A stretch of DNA of 64,000 nt from Phycisphaerales bacterium (GCA_027083355.1 JALWOY010000041.1:1-64000); one strand, 5' to 3'; shown: positions 36,436 to 46,273, counted from the first letter of the stretch. Made by a program: numbers and translations. The notes: generated by a model from the letters alone, not told the origin.

Positions 36436-38157
36436 TCATGCGGTGTATGCACGCAGGGCGTATTCGCTGACCATGCGTTGGGTGGTGAAATACGACCCGT
36501 TGAGCGCGATCGCGCCCTTCATCACGCGGATCCACCCTTCGCGGTCGCGGCGGTAGAGCGGCAGGATCTCGCGTTCGAGCCTTTCATAGATCGCCTCGGC
36601 GTGCGAGACGTCGAAATCGTCGAGCGCGGGCCCCTTGGCCGGGGCGGGCGAGCCGTCGCCGATGGACCACCCGGTGACACCTTCGACACAGCCTTCGAGC
36701 CACCACCCGTCGAGCGTGGAGAGGCTGGGCACGCCGTTGAGTGCGGCCTTCATGCCGCTGGTGCCGCTGGCTTCGAGCGGGGGGCGGGGGTTGTTCAGCC
36801 AGACGTCCGAGCCGGCGACGAGGTGCTTGGCGATGTCGATGCCGTAGTCCTCGATGAAAACCACGGGCACGTCGCGCCCGAGCATGCCCGCGGCACGGTG
36901 GATCGACCGGATGATGTCCTGGCCCCGTCCGTCGTGCGGGTGGGCCTTGCCGGCGAAGATGAACTGGAGCGGGCCGACGTTTCGAGCGATGGCGCGCAGG
37001 CGTTCGATGTCGGCGAAGACCAGCCCGGGGCGTTTGTAGTCGGTCATCCGGCGGGCGAAGGTGATGGTGAGCACGGCCGGGTCGAGCGAGACACCGGTTT
37101 TTTCTTTGACCATCGCGAGCATCCGCCGTTTGGCCGAATCGTGCGCGTTCCAGAGCGCGTCGTCGTCGATGCGGGGTGCGAGGCGCAGGTCGTGGTTGTC
37201 GCCTCGCCACTGGGGCAGGTGTTCGTCGAACAGGTCGCGCATCTCGTCGCACGCCCATGTGGCGGCGTGGATGCCGTTGGTGATCGACCGGATCGGGTAA
37301 CCCGGGAACATCTCCCGGCTGATCTCCCCGTGCCGCCGGGCGACGGCGTTGGAGAATTTCGAGAAATTCATCGCCAGCCGGGTGGTGTTGAGCACACCGT
37401 TTTCGCCGTACAGGTCGGGCCGATTGAACAACGGGTGATCGCCCACGATCGCGCGGACCTGATCGATCCCGAAGCGGTCGTGCCCGGCCTCGACGGGCGT
37501 GTGCGTGGTGAACACGCATTTCTGTTTGACGTGCGCGACGGCGGCGGCGTCGAGGGGAACCTCGCGCCCCGTGATCTCGTGCTCGCGCGAGAAATACTCG
37601 CTCAGCAGCTCGACGCAGACAAACGATGCGTGCCCCTCGTTCATGTGCACGATGCCCACGTCGTGGCCGATCGCGCGGAGCATCCGCCGCCCCCCGATGC
37701 CGAGGATGGCCTCCTGCCGGATGCGGTGGTCGGGCCCGCCGTCGTAGAGCCGGTTGGTGAGCGTGCGAGCCGCCTCGTCGTTTTCTTCGAGGTCGCTGTC
37801 GAGGTAGTAGACGGGGACGATGTGCCCGCGGATGCCGTGGATGTCCAGACGCCACGCCTTGATGACGACCTCGCGCCCGTCGAGCGGGACGACGATCCGC
37901 GGCGACATGGGCCGGAGGATCTTTTCCGGCTCCCACGGGTGCGGCTCGGGCGTCTGCGAGCCGTCCGGACCGATCTTCTGCGAGAAATACCCCCCGCGGT
38001 AGAGCAGCGTCACGCCGACATAGGGCAACCCCACGTCCGCCGCCGCCTTGAGCGTGTCACCCGCGAGCACGCCCAGCCCGCCCGAATACGTCGGGATGGC
38101 CGCGTCGAAACCGATCTCGAGGCTCAGATAGGCGATGTCGTGTGAAAAGCGTGGCAT
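36436..38157 (-). CDS. glgP: Alpha-glucan phosphorylase (GT35, short form)
   Basis: A 573-residue PLP enzyme that releases glucose 1-phosphate from glycogen or maltodextrin. The start is set at the ATG at 38157 because AAGGAG lies nine bases upstream and the protein then opens PRFSHDIAYLSLEIGFDAAI, like relatives; an ATG at 38214 has no such site. Key blocks are YSGGLGVLAGDTLKAAADVG, VHMNEGHASFVCVE, CVFTTHTPVEAGHDRF, SITNGIHAATW, RMTDYKRPGLVF and the PLP lysine in EASGTSGMKAALNG. A storage-glucan role is likely. No other glycogen genes are nearby. Confidence 0.95.
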   Translation of the reverse strand: MPRFSHDIAYLSLEIGFDAAIPTYSGGLGVLAGDTLKAAADVGLPYVGVTLLYRGGYFSQKIGPDGSQTPEPHPWEPEKILRPMSPRIVVPLDGREVVIKAWRLDIHGIRGHIVPVYYLDSDLEENDEAARTLTNRLYDGGPDHRIRQEAILGIGGRRMLRAIGHDVGIVHMNEGHASFVCVELLSEYFSREHEITGREVPLDAAAVAHVKQKCVFTTHTPVEAGHDRFGIDQVRAIVGDHPLFNRPDLYGENGVLNTTRLAMNFSKFSNAVARRHGEISREMFPGYPIRSITNGIHAATWACDEMRDLFDEHLPQWRGDNHDLRLAPRIDDDALWNAHDSAKRRMLAMVKEKTGVSLDPAVLTITFARRMTDYKRPGLVFADIERLRAIARNVGPLQFIFAGKAHPHDGRGQDIIRSIHRAAGMLGRDVPVVFIEDYGIDIAKHLVAGSDVWLNNPRPPLEASGTSGMKAALNGVPSLSTLDGWWLEGCVEGVTGWSIGDGSPAPAKGPALDDFDVSHAEAIYERLEREILPLYRRDREGWIRVMKGAIALNGSYFTTQRMVSEYALRAYTA

Positions 38158-38386
38158 GGGTCCTGACTCCTTCGGCGACGCGGGCGGCTCACCCGCCGGC
38201 GCGTTCTTGTTCATCGGCCGAGAGCGTAGCCGACAGCCAGCCTCGTTCGGTTCAATCCGTGTGTCGGTCGGGTGTCGGCGGAGTATCGGCGGGGTTCTTT
38301 CATCCGCGGGATGCCCCGAAAGCGGGAATCATCCGCACAACCCGAATCGCCCCGGTCGGTGCCCGGATCGCCTATCATGGGCGTTC

Positions 38387-39541
38387 ATGGCCGGGCGTCA
38401 AAGAGCAACCAGATCAGGGCACGCGAAGTTCGACGCGTTCCGCGGCAGGATCAGGCGGCTGCGCGCGTCGATGCGGGCCGGGTCGATCAGCCACCTCGTC
38501 GTGAGCAACCCGACCGACGTGGGCTATCTCACCGGATTCCTCGGCGGCGACAGCGTGCTGATCGTCGGCCCGGGCAAGCCCGTGCTCGTCAGCGATTCAC
38601 GCTATCAGGAAGAGCTTGAATCGTTCAAGCCGCTGGTCCGCGTCGTCATGCGGCGGGGCGCGATGATGCCCGCTATCGCCGGTGTCCTCCGGGCACTGCA
38701 CGACAGGGGCACGCTCGACAGCCTCGGCGTCCAGAGCGAACACCTCACGCTCGCAGCCGAACGCTCGCTCCGGGCCGCGATGAAGAAACAGCGGCTGCCC
38801 CTGCGGCTGATCACCCCGACGACGGGGCTCGTGAGCGCCCTCCGGCGCGTCAAAGGGCCGGAGGAGATCCGGCTCATCAAGGGTGCCATCCGCATCCAGC
38901 AGGACGCCCTGCTCGCCGCGCTCGAACACCTCCGCGCGGGGATGACCGAGATCGAGTTCGCCGCCGAGCTGGAATACCAGATGAAGACCCGCGGCTCGAC
39001 CGAGCCCGCGTTCGGCACCATCGTCGCCGCGGGCGCCAACGGCTCGCTGCCGCACTACTGCCCCGCCGACACGCCCATCCGCCGGGGCCGGCCCCTGCTC
39101 ATCGACTGGGGCGCGACATACCGGGGCTACCGCGGAGACATGACCCGCACGTTTTCGTTCGGCCGGTGGCAACGCGAGATCAGGGAGATCTACACGATCG
39201 TGCTCGAGGCCCACCTCGCCGCCGCCGCCGCCATCAAGCCCGGGAAAACCGGGGCCGAGATCGACGCGGTGGCCCGCGAGATCATCGAGGACGCGGGCTA
39301 CGGCGACTGCTTCGGCCACGGGCTGGGCCACGGGCTGGGCATGGACGTCCACGAATCGCCCGGGCTGAACCGATTCGCGTCGAGTGATGTGCTCGAGCCC
39401 GGACATGTTGTCACGGTCGAGCCGGGGATCTATCTTCCGGGTGTGGGTGGTGTCCGCATCGAGGATGATTTCGTCGTGACCGCCCGCGGTTCGCGGAACC
39501 TGTGCGGCCTGCCCAAAGACCCGGAATGGGCAACAATCTGA
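38387..39541 (+). CDS. M24 family Xaa-Pro aminopeptidase
   Basis: A 384-residue metallopeptidase. The N-terminal creatinase-like domain (SHLVVSNPTDVGYLTGFLGG, VLVSDSRYQEELES) is followed by the pita-bread catalytic domain. Metal ligands appear as D in LLIDWGATYRGYRGD, D in GDMTRTF, H in CFGHGLGHGLGM, E in VVTVEPGIYLPG and E in VRIEDDFVV. It is probably a dipeptidase or Xaa-Pro peptidase that recycles proline peptides. It lies 60 bases upstream of accB on the same strand, an arrangement also common with efp and accBC in other bacteria; efp is absent here. Confidence 0.94.
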   Translation: MAGRQRATRSGHAKFDAFRGRIRRLRASMRAGSISHLVVSNPTDVGYLTGFLGGDSVLIVGPGKPVLVSDSRYQEELESFKPLVRVVMRRGAMMPAIAGVLRALHDRGTLDSLGVQSEHLTLAAERSLRAAMKKQRLPLRLITPTTGLVSALRRVKGPEEIRLIKGAIRIQQDALLAALEHLRAGMTEIEFAAELEYQMKTRGSTEPAFGTIVAAGANGSLPHYCPADTPIRRGRPLLIDWGATYRGYRGDMTRTFSFGRWQREIREIYTIVLEAHLAAAAAIKPGKTGAEIDAVAREIIEDAGYGDCFGHGLGHGLGMDVHESPGLNRFASSDVLEPGHVVTVEPGIYLPGVGGVRIEDDFVVTARGSRNLCGLPKDPEWATI

Positions 39542-39601
39542 GAAACCTCACCGGCGTGCCGCACCGGGCGACCGGCCACGCGGCCCACGCGGAGCGAAAC
39601 A

Positions 39602-40072
39602 ATGATCGATATCCGCAAACTGAAAGAACTCGTCAAGCTGATGGTCGAGAACGAGCTATCCGAGATCGACCTCCGCGATCAGGAAGAAAAGGTGACCATC
39701 CGGCGGGGCGGGTCGGAAGCCGCCGTGCCGACGGTGGTGCATCAGGTCGCCCAGCCCGCGCAGCCGCCCGCCCCGTCGCCGAACGGCTCGGCGGCCGAGC
39801 CCCCGGTTGCACCGACCACGGCCGACGAGGGGCTGGTCGCGATCGAATCGCCGATGGTGGGGACGTTCTACGCGGCGGCGAACCCGGACAGCGAGCCGTT
39901 CGTCGGCGTCGGATCGCAGGTCAGCCCCGGCACGGTGGTCTGCATCGTCGAGGCGATGAAGGTGTTCAACGAGATCAAGGCCGAGTGTTCCGGGACGATC
40001 GAACGCGTCTGCGTCAGCAACGGCGATTCGGTCGAGTTCGGGCAGCCGCTGTTCATGGTCAGGCCGACGTAA
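39602..40072 (+). CDS. accB: Biotin carboxyl carrier protein of acetyl-CoA carboxylase
   Basis: A 156-residue carrier. The N-terminal helix [20 protein letters not shown] is followed by a Pro/Ala-rich linker ([12 protein letters not shown]) and the biotinyl domain. The biotinylated lysine is K120 in [15 protein letters not shown], and [18 protein letters not shown] is the conserved entry strand. A GGAG site lies eight bases before the ATG. It forms an operon with accC; the carboxyltransferase genes are not in the window. Confidence 0.97.
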   Translation: MIDIRKLKELVKLMVENELSEIDLRDQEEKVTIRRGGSEAAVPTVVHQVAQPAQPPAPSPNGSAAEPPVAPTTADEGLVAIESPMVGTFYAAANPDSEPFVGVGSQVSPGTVVCIVEAMKVFNEIKAECSGTIERVCVSNGDSVEFGQPLFMVRPT

Positions 40073-40085
40073 CGGATGGAATCGT

Positions 40086-40155
40086 GGCATCAGGCACTAG
40101 GCACAAGGCGCTAGTGTTCAACCACTCCTGACCCAGTGCCTTGTCCCTTGAGCGC
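40086..40155. repeat. Possible repeat in the accB-accC gap
   Basis: The 95-base gap contains GGCATCAGGCACTAGGCAC, AAGGCGCTAGTG and GTGCCTTGTCCCTTGAG. The sense GGCACAAGG and the antisense CCTTGTCCC partly mirror each other, which suggests another small inverted repeat. Only one copy is seen in the window. Confidence 0.4.
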
Positions 40156-40167
40156 AGTACCTCATCT

Positions 40168-41508
40168 ATGTTCAGACGAATCCTGATAGCAAACCGCGGC
40201 GAGATCGCGCTCCGCATCATCCGGGCCTGCCACGAGCTGGGCGTCGAGGCGGTCTGTGTCTATTCACAGGCCGACAAGGACGCGGCGTATCTCCGTCTGG
40301 CCGACCGGGCCATCTGCATCGGTCCGGCCCCGGCGAAGGACTCATATCTCAATATCTCGCGCATCATCTCCGCCGCCGAGGTCGCGGATGTCGACGCGAT
40401 CCACCCCGGCTACGGGTTCCTCGCCGAGCGGGCGGATTTCTCGGAGATCTGCCGCGACTGCAAGATCGAGTTCATCGGGCCCAGCCCGGAGGCGATGCGG
40501 AAACTGGGCGACAAGGTGGAGGCCAAGAACTACGCCCGCGTCGCCAAGGTCCCCGTCTTCCCGGGCTCCGAGGGCGCGATCGAGGACGAGGAAGAGGCCG
40601 TCAAGACCGCCGCCGAGATCGGGTATCCGGTCATCATCAAGGCCGCCGCCGGCGGGGGCGGTCGCGGCATGCGTGTCTGCCACAACGAGGCGTCGCTGCG
40701 GACGAACCTGCGGAATTGTGCGCAGGAGGCCCGAGCCGCGTTCGGCGACGGCTCCGTCTTCCTCGAAAAATTCCTCGAAAAAGCCAGGCACGTCGAGGTG
40801 CAGGTCATCGGCGACAAGCACGGGCACGCGGTGCACCTGTTCGAGCGGGACTGCTCGATGCAGCGTCGCCACCAGAAACTGATCGAGGAATCCCCCGCGC
40901 CGGGCGTTGAACGCAAGAAGATCAACGCCGTCTGCGAGGCGGCCGCGCGGCTGGTCAGATCGGCCGAGTACGCCGGCGCCGCGACGGTCGAGTTTCTGAT
41001 GGACGATGACCAGAATTTCTACATGCTCGAAGTGAACACGCGGGTTCAGGTCGAGCACCCGGTCACGGAGATGGTGACGGGCGTGGACATCGTGCAGACT
41101 TCGATCCGTGTGGCCGCCGGGGAGCCTCTGCCGTTCAAGCAGAAGGACATCACCACGGCGGGCCACGCGATCGAATGCCGCATCAACGCCGAGGACCCCG
41201 CCCGCGGCTTCATGCCCAGCCCGGGGAAGGTGGAGACGTGGCGCGTGCCCGGCGGCCCGGGTGTGCGCGTCGACACGCACATCTCTGCGGGCGATCGGAT
41301 CCCGCCGACCTACGACTCGATGGTCGGCAAACTGATCGTCCACGCCGACGACCGCGACGCCGCCATCCGCCGCGCCGCGCGCGCCCTCGCCGAGTTCGAG
41401 GTCGGCCCGATCAAGAGCACCATCCCCATGCACCGCGAGCTGATGGCCGACAGCGCCTTCGTCCGCGGCGGCGTGGACATCCACTTCCTCGAACGCCGAC
41501 TCAAGTGA
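40168..41508 (+). CDS. accC: Biotin carboxylase subunit of acetyl-CoA carboxylase
   Basis: A 446-residue ATP-grasp enzyme that carboxylates the biotin on AccB. It starts [20 protein letters not shown] at the ATG at 40168; an earlier in-frame start would add nine atypical residues. The glycine-rich ATP loop is [12 protein letters not shown], the [20 protein letters not shown] block is intact as [20 protein letters not shown], and the active site [19 protein letters not shown] is present. It ends with [10 protein letters not shown]. It follows accB after a short repeat-bearing gap. Confidence 0.97.
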   Translation: MFRRILIANRGEIALRIIRACHELGVEAVCVYSQADKDAAYLRLADRAICIGPAPAKDSYLNISRIISAAEVADVDAIHPGYGFLAERADFSEICRDCKIEFIGPSPEAMRKLGDKVEAKNYARVAKVPVFPGSEGAIEDEEEAVKTAAEIGYPVIIKAAAGGGGRGMRVCHNEASLRTNLRNCAQEARAAFGDGSVFLEKFLEKARHVEVQVIGDKHGHAVHLFERDCSMQRRHQKLIEESPAPGVERKKINAVCEAAARLVRSAEYAGAATVEFLMDDDQNFYMLEVNTRVQVEHPVTEMVTGVDIVQTSIRVAAGEPLPFKQKDITTAGHAIECRINAEDPARGFMPSPGKVETWRVPGGPGVRVDTHISAGDRIPPTYDSMVGKLIVHADDRDAAIRRAARALAEFEVGPIKSTIPMHRELMADSAFVRGGVDIHFLERRLK

Positions 41509-41532
41509 CGCCGATCACCTCCGTACCCAAGC

Positions 41533-41603
41533 CCAGACAGCGGGGAGAGAGGCAAGAACACCCGTCTCCTGTTCCAGAAACCACGAGAATCTTTTGGAAT
41601 CCA
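41533..41603. repeat. Interspersed repeat, family F (partial)
   Basis: GACAGCGGGGAGAGAGGCAA, then CACCCGTCTCCTGTTCCAGA, then AACCACGAGAATCTTTTGGA and ATCCAT. It aligns with the right two-thirds of the copy at 36298-36409. It begins about 25 bases after the stop of accC. Confidence 0.8.
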
Positions 41604-41649
41604 TTTCGCTTCACCCGGTCTCAATACGACAAAGCAAACCCTCATTCTG

Positions 41650-41722
41650 ACGAGCTACGGGCGCAAGCCCGTGGAGCATCCCGCAAACGTCGGGCTCCGC
41701 GGGCTCGCGCCCGCGGCTCGTT
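41650..41722. repeat. Palindromic repeat element, family D (complete)
   Basis: The left arm GACGAGCTACGGGCGCAAGC (continuing CCGTGGAGC) and the right arm GCTCCGCGGGCTCGCGCCCG (continuing CGGCTCGTT) are inverted copies. Each contains its own hairpin: ACGGGC-GCAA-GCCCGT and CGGGC-TCGC-GCCCG. A second complete copy is at 48109-48179. Confidence 0.88.
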
Positions 41723-41856
41723 GAACCCAAGATTCGATCGCGTTCCGCATCACAAGCAGAACACCCGATGAACGATCTCCCTGGCCCTTTGTGAGCAGTC
41801 AGGCTCCGCGGGCTCGCGCCCGCGGCTCGTTGAACCCAAGATTCGATCGCGTTCCG
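41693..41856. repeat. 55-base direct repeat pair (41693-41747 and 41802-41856)
   Basis: The two copies start GGCTCCGCGGGCTCGCGCCC and end AAGATTCGATCGCGTTCCG, and appear identical over 55 bases. Each consists of a family D right arm plus 25 bases of unrelated flank. The shared flank means the second copy arose by local duplication rather than by separate insertion. The 41509-41870 gap otherwise has no gene. Confidence 0.92.
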
Positions 41857-41870
41857 TGATGCCGACGGGT

Positions 41871-43031
41871 CTATTTCCACTCCAACCCCTCGGGCAGCTC
41901 GTTCAGGTTCTCGTAGCCCATCTCGGTGACGATCAGCAGATCCTCGATCCGCATCCCCCCCACCGCCATCGAATACAGCCCCGGTTCCACCGTCACCGCG
42001 TCGCCCACCAGCAATTCCGGGCCCTTGAAATCCAGCAGCGGGGGCTCCTTCAGGTCCAGCCCCAACCCGTGCCCTGTGCCGTGCGGCATCGAGCAGAACG
42101 ACGCCGGCGCTCCCTCCGGCGGGAACCCCAACGCATACCCCCGCCCCTTGATGACGTCGGTCACCGCCCGGTGCACGGATTCGCCCGTCACGCCCGCACG
42201 CAACGCCGCCACGCCCGCGGCCTTCGCCTCGACCACGACGGCGTGCATCTTCTTCACCTCGTCGGGGATGTCGCCGTGCACCACCATCCGCGTGCAGTCC
42301 CCGTGATACCCCGTGTCGAGGTGCTTGGGGAACACGTCGACGATGATCGGCTCGCCCGTCCGCAGCACGCCCGAGCCCGCGTTGTGGCAGTCGCCCCCCT
42401 CCGGCCCGCCCGCGACGATGTGCCCCTCGCCGACGGTGTTCCGCTCGGCCAGGTGGGCCGTGATCAGCGCCTTGACCCGCTCGCTGGTGAGCACCTCGCC
42501 GGGCGTGGTCGGGTCGAGCAGTTCGCCGGCCGCGTTGGCGTCGGTCCGGGCGATCAGTTCACACGCCATGCGGATCGCGCTTTCGGTGATTCGTTGTGCG
42601 GTCCGCAGGGCGTCGATTTCCTGCGCGTCTTTCTGCCGACGATCCTTGACGCCCAGCTCGAGGTCGAGTTCCGCGTCGATGCCCGCCCGGCGCAGCGCGT
42701 CGTACACCACCATCGGCAGGGTGCGGTCGACCGTCACACGCCCCACGCCCATCCGGCGGAGACACTCGGCCGTCGCCTGCGCCGCCCTGATCTCTCGATC
42801 GCCGGATAGCCCCTCCGCCGGCTCGAAATCCTCGTAGCAATACACCTCGTCGGCCCGGGCCTGTTTTTTCGCCCGCATCAGTTCGACATCACGCAGGATC
42901 AGTGTCCGCTTGCCGTCGGGCGTCACGATGATCGAAGCCGGGTCGTGGGCATCGAACCGGATCGCATGAAACACGGCCTTGTTGATCGCGGGCACGCCGG
43001 AGAGGAGGGTGGCGGTTTTGATGTTGGTCAT
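41871..43031 (-). CDS. M24 family metallopeptidase (aminopeptidase P-like)
   Basis: A 386-residue second M24 enzyme, distinct from that at 38387. Its N-terminal domain reads AVFHAIRFDAHDPASIIVTP. In the catalytic domain, metal ligands fall in PIIVDVFPKHLDTGYHGDCT, the histidine in SMPHGTGHGLGLDLKE, the glutamate in AVTVEPGLYSMAVGG and the last in MRIEDLLIV. The CHNAGSG block is the substrate-side loop. It converges with accC across a repeat-filled gap and shares its strand with uvrA, 57 bases upstream. Confidence 0.93.
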   Translation of the reverse strand: MTNIKTATLLSGVPAINKAVFHAIRFDAHDPASIIVTPDGKRTLILRDVELMRAKKQARADEVYCYEDFEPAEGLSGDREIRAAQATAECLRRMGVGRVTVDRTLPMVVYDALRRAGIDAELDLELGVKDRRQKDAQEIDALRTAQRITESAIRMACELIARTDANAAGELLDPTTPGEVLTSERVKALITAHLAERNTVGEGHIVAGGPEGGDCHNAGSGVLRTGEPIIVDVFPKHLDTGYHGDCTRMVVHGDIPDEVKKMHAVVVEAKAAGVAALRAGVTGESVHRAVTDVIKGRGYALGFPPEGAPASFCSMPHGTGHGLGLDLKEPPLLDFKGPELLVGDAVTVEPGLYSMAVGGMRIEDLLIVTEMGYENLNELPEGLEWK

Positions 43032-43088
43032 GCTCGGATTGTATGAGCACGCCAGCGGGCGGTCGTTGAGCGGCTGCGTTGCCCGGAA

Positions 43089-46000
43089 TCAATCCGCCGA
43101 CGAACGCCCGAGCATCTTCTTCAGATACCCGCCCGTGAAGCTCCCCTTCACCCCGGCAACCTTCTCCGGCGGCCCGTACGCGACGATCTCGCCGCCCCTG
43201 TCGCCGCCCTCGGGGCCGAGGTCGATGATCCAGTCGGCGCACTTGATCACGTCGAGGTTGTGCTCGATCACGATCAGCGTGTTGCCCGCGTCGGCGAGGC
43301 GGTCGAGGACCCCGAGGAGCCGGCGGATATCCTCGAAATGCAGCCCCGTCGTCGGCTCGTCGAGAATGTAGAGCGTGTGCTCGGCGCTCGGCGTGCCGTC
43401 GTATCGCGTGCCCTTGCCCAGCTCCGTCGCCAGTTTCACCCGCTGCGCCTCACCCCCCGAGAGCGTCGTGCTGGGCTGGCCCAGCTTGATGTACCCCAGC
43501 CCCACGTCGCGCAGGCACTCGGCGAATCGCAGGATCTTCGGGTGGTTCTCGAAGAACGTGCATGCCTCCTCGACGGTCATGTCGAGCACGTCGGCGATGT
43601 TCTTCCCGCGGTAGTGCACCTCGAGCGTTTCCCGGTTGTACCGCTTGCCGAGGCAGACCTCGCACTCGACGTACACATCCGGCAGGAAGTGCATCTCGAT
43701 CTTCTTGAGCCCCTGCCCCTGGCAGGCCTCGCAGCGCCCCCCCGCGCCCGCCTTGCCCTTGCGCGTCGCGGGCACGTTGAACGAGAAGCGGCCGGGCTGA
43801 TAGCCCCGGATCTTCGCCTCCTTCGTCTGCGTGAACACCTTGCGGATCTCGTCGAAGATGCCCGTGTACGTCGCGGGATTGGAGCGGGGCGTCCGGCCAA
43901 TGGGGCTCTGGTCAACCTCGATCACCCGGTCGATGCGGTGCAGCCCGTTGACGCGGGTATGCTCGCCGGGCCGGTCTTTCGAGCCCAGCAGGTGCCGCCG
44001 GACGGCCTTGAGCAGGATCTCGTTGACGAGCGTGGACTTGCCCGAGCCCGAAACACCCGTGACGCAGACGAACCCACCGACGGGGAAGGCCGCGTCGATC
44101 TTCTTGAGGTTGTTGTGCCGGGCGCCCTTGACGACGAGGGCGTTCTTTTCATTCAGCGCCCGCCGCTTCTTCGGCACCGGGATCTCGCGCCGACCCGCGA
44201 GGTAGTCGCCCGTCAGGCTCTCGTCGGCGGCGCAGATGTCGTCGATCGTGCCCTGGGCGACGATCCGCCCCCCGTGCACCCCCGGCCCCGGGCCGATATC
44301 GACCACGTGGTCGGCCGACCGGATCATGTCCTCGTCGTGCTCGACCACCAGCACGGTGTTGCCGATATCCGTCAGGTGCCGCAGCGTGCGGATGAGCCGC
44401 GCGTTGTCGCGTTCGTGCAGCCCGATGGTGGGTTCGTCGAGCACATAGCACGCACCGACGAGGCCCGAGCCGACCTGCGTCGCAAGCCGGATGCGCTGCG
44501 CCTCGCCCCCCGAGAGCGTCGCCGTGCGCCGGTCGAGGCTCAGGTAATCCAGCCCCACGCTCGTCAGGAACCGAAGCCGGTTGCCCACCTCGCGCAGGAT
44601 CGGCTCGGCGATCCGGGCCTGTTCTTTCGAGAGTTTCAGCCCGTCGATGAACCCGATCGCGTCGTTGATGTTCAGCCGGCTGAGCTCGGAGATGTTGAGG
44701 ATCGTGCCGTCGTCGCGGGGCCGACCCAGAACAGTTTGAGAAAACGCCCGGGCCTTCTCGGCCCTGTGCGACGATTCGAGAAAAACGTGCAGCGATTCGA
44801 TCTTGAGCCGGTCGCCGTGGCAGTCCGGGCAGGTCTGCTCGCGCTGGAACTGGTGGAGGTGGTCCTTGACCCACGCGGACTCGGTCTTGTTGAACCACTT
44901 GTGCAGCATGGGCAGCACGCCCGCCCACGACACACCGAGCGCGTCCTCCTGCGCCGGCGTGGTGCCGTGCAGGAGGATGCCGCGGGTCTCGTCGTCGAGC
45001 TGCCCGATGGGCGTCGAGCCGTGGATGCCGAAGGCGCGGCAGAACCGGCGGAGATACCGCGGGTAGATCATCCCGCCGGGGCCGTTCTTTTTCCACGGCG
45101 CGATCGCATTCTTGAGGATCGGCCTGTCCGGGTCGGGCACGACCAGATCCTCGGCGAATTCGAGGATCGCCCCGAGTCCGTGGCAGGTGGGGCACGCCCC
45201 GTACGGCGAGTTGAACGAGAACAGCCGCGGGCTGAGCTCGTCGAGCGCGACGCCGGGGTGGTCCGGGTCGGCGAATTTCTCCGAGAACGTATGGTCGGCC
45301 CACGCAGTCTCTGACGAGCCCCGACCGTCAGGGAGGGGTTTCTTGCCCAACCCGGAATCCCCTCCCGCACGGTCGCGGCCCGTTTGAACCGCGACGACCA
45401 CCGAGCCATCCCCCAGCCGCAACGCCGCCTCGATGCTCTCGGCCAGGCGTTGCCGGGCGTCCTGCCGGATGACGACGCGGTCGACAACGACCTCGATGGT
45501 GTGTTTCTTGTAGCGGTGCAGGCCGAGCGGGTTTTCCCCGCCCTCCTTGAGCGCCCCGCGGAGATCGATGATCTCGCCGTTGACGCGGACGCGCGCCCAC
45601 CCCTCACCGAACAGATTTTCGAGCGTGTCCTTGTGATGCCCCTTCTTGCCGCGGACGACCGGGGCGAGGACCATCAGCCGGGTGCCCTCGTCGAAACCCA
45701 TGATGTGGTCGACGATCTGGCTCGCGCTGCTCGACTCGATCAGCCGCCCCGAGCGGGCGAGGACCGTCCCGTCTTTCTTCGTCCGCGTCGCCGCCCACGA
45801 CCGCGGCGTGCCACACCGGGCGTACAGCAGCCGGAGATAGTCATAGATCTCCGTCGTCGTCGCCACGGTCGACCGTGGGTTGTGGGCGCTCGACCGCTGC
45901 TCGATCGCGATGGTCGGGGGGATGCCCTCGATCTCCTCGACGTCCGGCTTCTTCAGCTGGTCGAGGAACTGCCGCGCATACGCCGACAGCGACTCCATGT

Positions 46001-46229
46001 ATTTCCGCTGCCCCTCGGCGAAGATCGTGTCGAACGCGAGTGAGCTCTTGCCCGACCCGCTCAGCCCCGTCATCACGATCAGCCGATCCCGCGGCAGCGT
46101 CAGGTCGACATTCTTGAGGTTGTGCTCCTTCGCGCCGCGCACACGGATCACCCGCCCGGCGTCGGCCCGACGACCAGACGAACCGGTGGATTCCTTCACC
46201 TCGACTATCCCCGCGGCATCGGGCGGCAT
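43089..46229 (-). CDS. uvrA: UvrABC system protein A with an inserted repeat
   Basis: A 1046-residue damage-recognition ATPase of nucleotide excision repair, about 100 longer than E. coli UvrA. Both Walker A motifs (GLSGSGKSSLAFD, GVSGSGKSTLVNE) and both signatures (TLSGGEAQRIRLA, TLSGGEAQRVKLA) are present. The C-terminal zinc finger (RCEACQGQG...CEVCLGKRY) is complete. In the N-terminal one the first CxxC of relatives is replaced by DPDH (FSEKFADPDHPG), while the later CPTC remains. Residues about 283-305 (GLGKKPLPDGRGSSE) correspond to a palindromic repeat. The ATG at 46229 has a GGAGGGAG site and is preferred to an upstream start. Confidence 0.97.
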   Translation of the reverse strand: MPPDAAGIVEVKESTGSSGRRADAGRVIRVRGAKEHNLKNVDLTLPRDRLIVMTGLSGSGKSSLAFDTIFAEGQRKYMESLSAYARQFLDQLKKPDVEEIEGIPPTIAIEQRSSAHNPRSTVATTTEIYDYLRLLYARCGTPRSWAATRTKKDGTVLARSGRLIESSSASQIVDHIMGFDEGTRLMVLAPVVRGKKGHHKDTLENLFGEGWARVRVNGEIIDLRGALKEGGENPLGLHRYKKHTIEVVVDRVVIRQDARQRLAESIEAALRLGDGSVVVAVQTGRDRAGGDSGLGKKPLPDGRGSSETAWADHTFSEKFADPDHPGVALDELSPRLFSFNSPYGACPTCHGLGAILEFAEDLVVPDPDRPILKNAIAPWKKNGPGGMIYPRYLRRFCRAFGIHGSTPIGQLDDETRGILLHGTTPAQEDALGVSWAGVLPMLHKWFNKTESAWVKDHLHQFQREQTCPDCHGDRLKIESLHVFLESSHRAEKARAFSQTVLGRPRDDGTILNISELSRLNINDAIGFIDGLKLSKEQARIAEPILREVGNRLRFLTSVGLDYLSLDRRTATLSGGEAQRIRLATQVGSGLVGACYVLDEPTIGLHERDNARLIRTLRHLTDIGNTVLVVEHDEDMIRSADHVVDIGPGPGVHGGRIVAQGTIDDICAADESLTGDYLAGRREIPVPKKRRALNEKNALVVKGARHNNLKKIDAAFPVGGFVCVTGVSGSGKSTLVNEILLKAVRRHLLGSKDRPGEHTRVNGLHRIDRVIEVDQSPIGRTPRSNPATYTGIFDEIRKVFTQTKEAKIRGYQPGRFSFNVPATRKGKAGAGGRCEACQGQGLKKIEMHFLPDVYVECEVCLGKRYNRETLEVHYRGKNIADVLDMTVEEACTFFENHPKILRFAECLRDVGLGYIKLGQPSTTLSGGEAQRVKLATELGKGTRYDGTPSAEHTLYILDEPTTGLHFEDIRRLLGVLDRLADAGNTLIVIEHNLDVIKCADWIIDLGPEGGDRGGEIVAYGPPEKVAGVKGSFTGGYLKKMLGRSSAD
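45316..45382. repeat. Palindromic element inside uvrA
   Basis: The left arm GAGCCCCGACCGTCAGGGAG (continuing GGGTTTC) faces a right arm, CCCCTCCCGCACGGTCGCGG (continuing CCCG), whose reverse complement is CGGGCCGCGACCGTGCGGGA. A related single arm is at 28389-28428. On the minus strand the right-hand reading gives KPLPDGRGS. The element lies just before the first zinc-binding region of UvrA. Confidence 0.87.
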
Positions 46230-46273
46230 CGCACTCCCTCCGGATTCGGTCGATCGACGCCCAGCCATGCGGT

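Noticed and set aside
36112-38145. 677-codon + strand frame across 36112-38145
   Set aside because: It begins in repeat sequence and is antisense to the phosphorylase gene. The length is a by-product of high GC in the third codon position.
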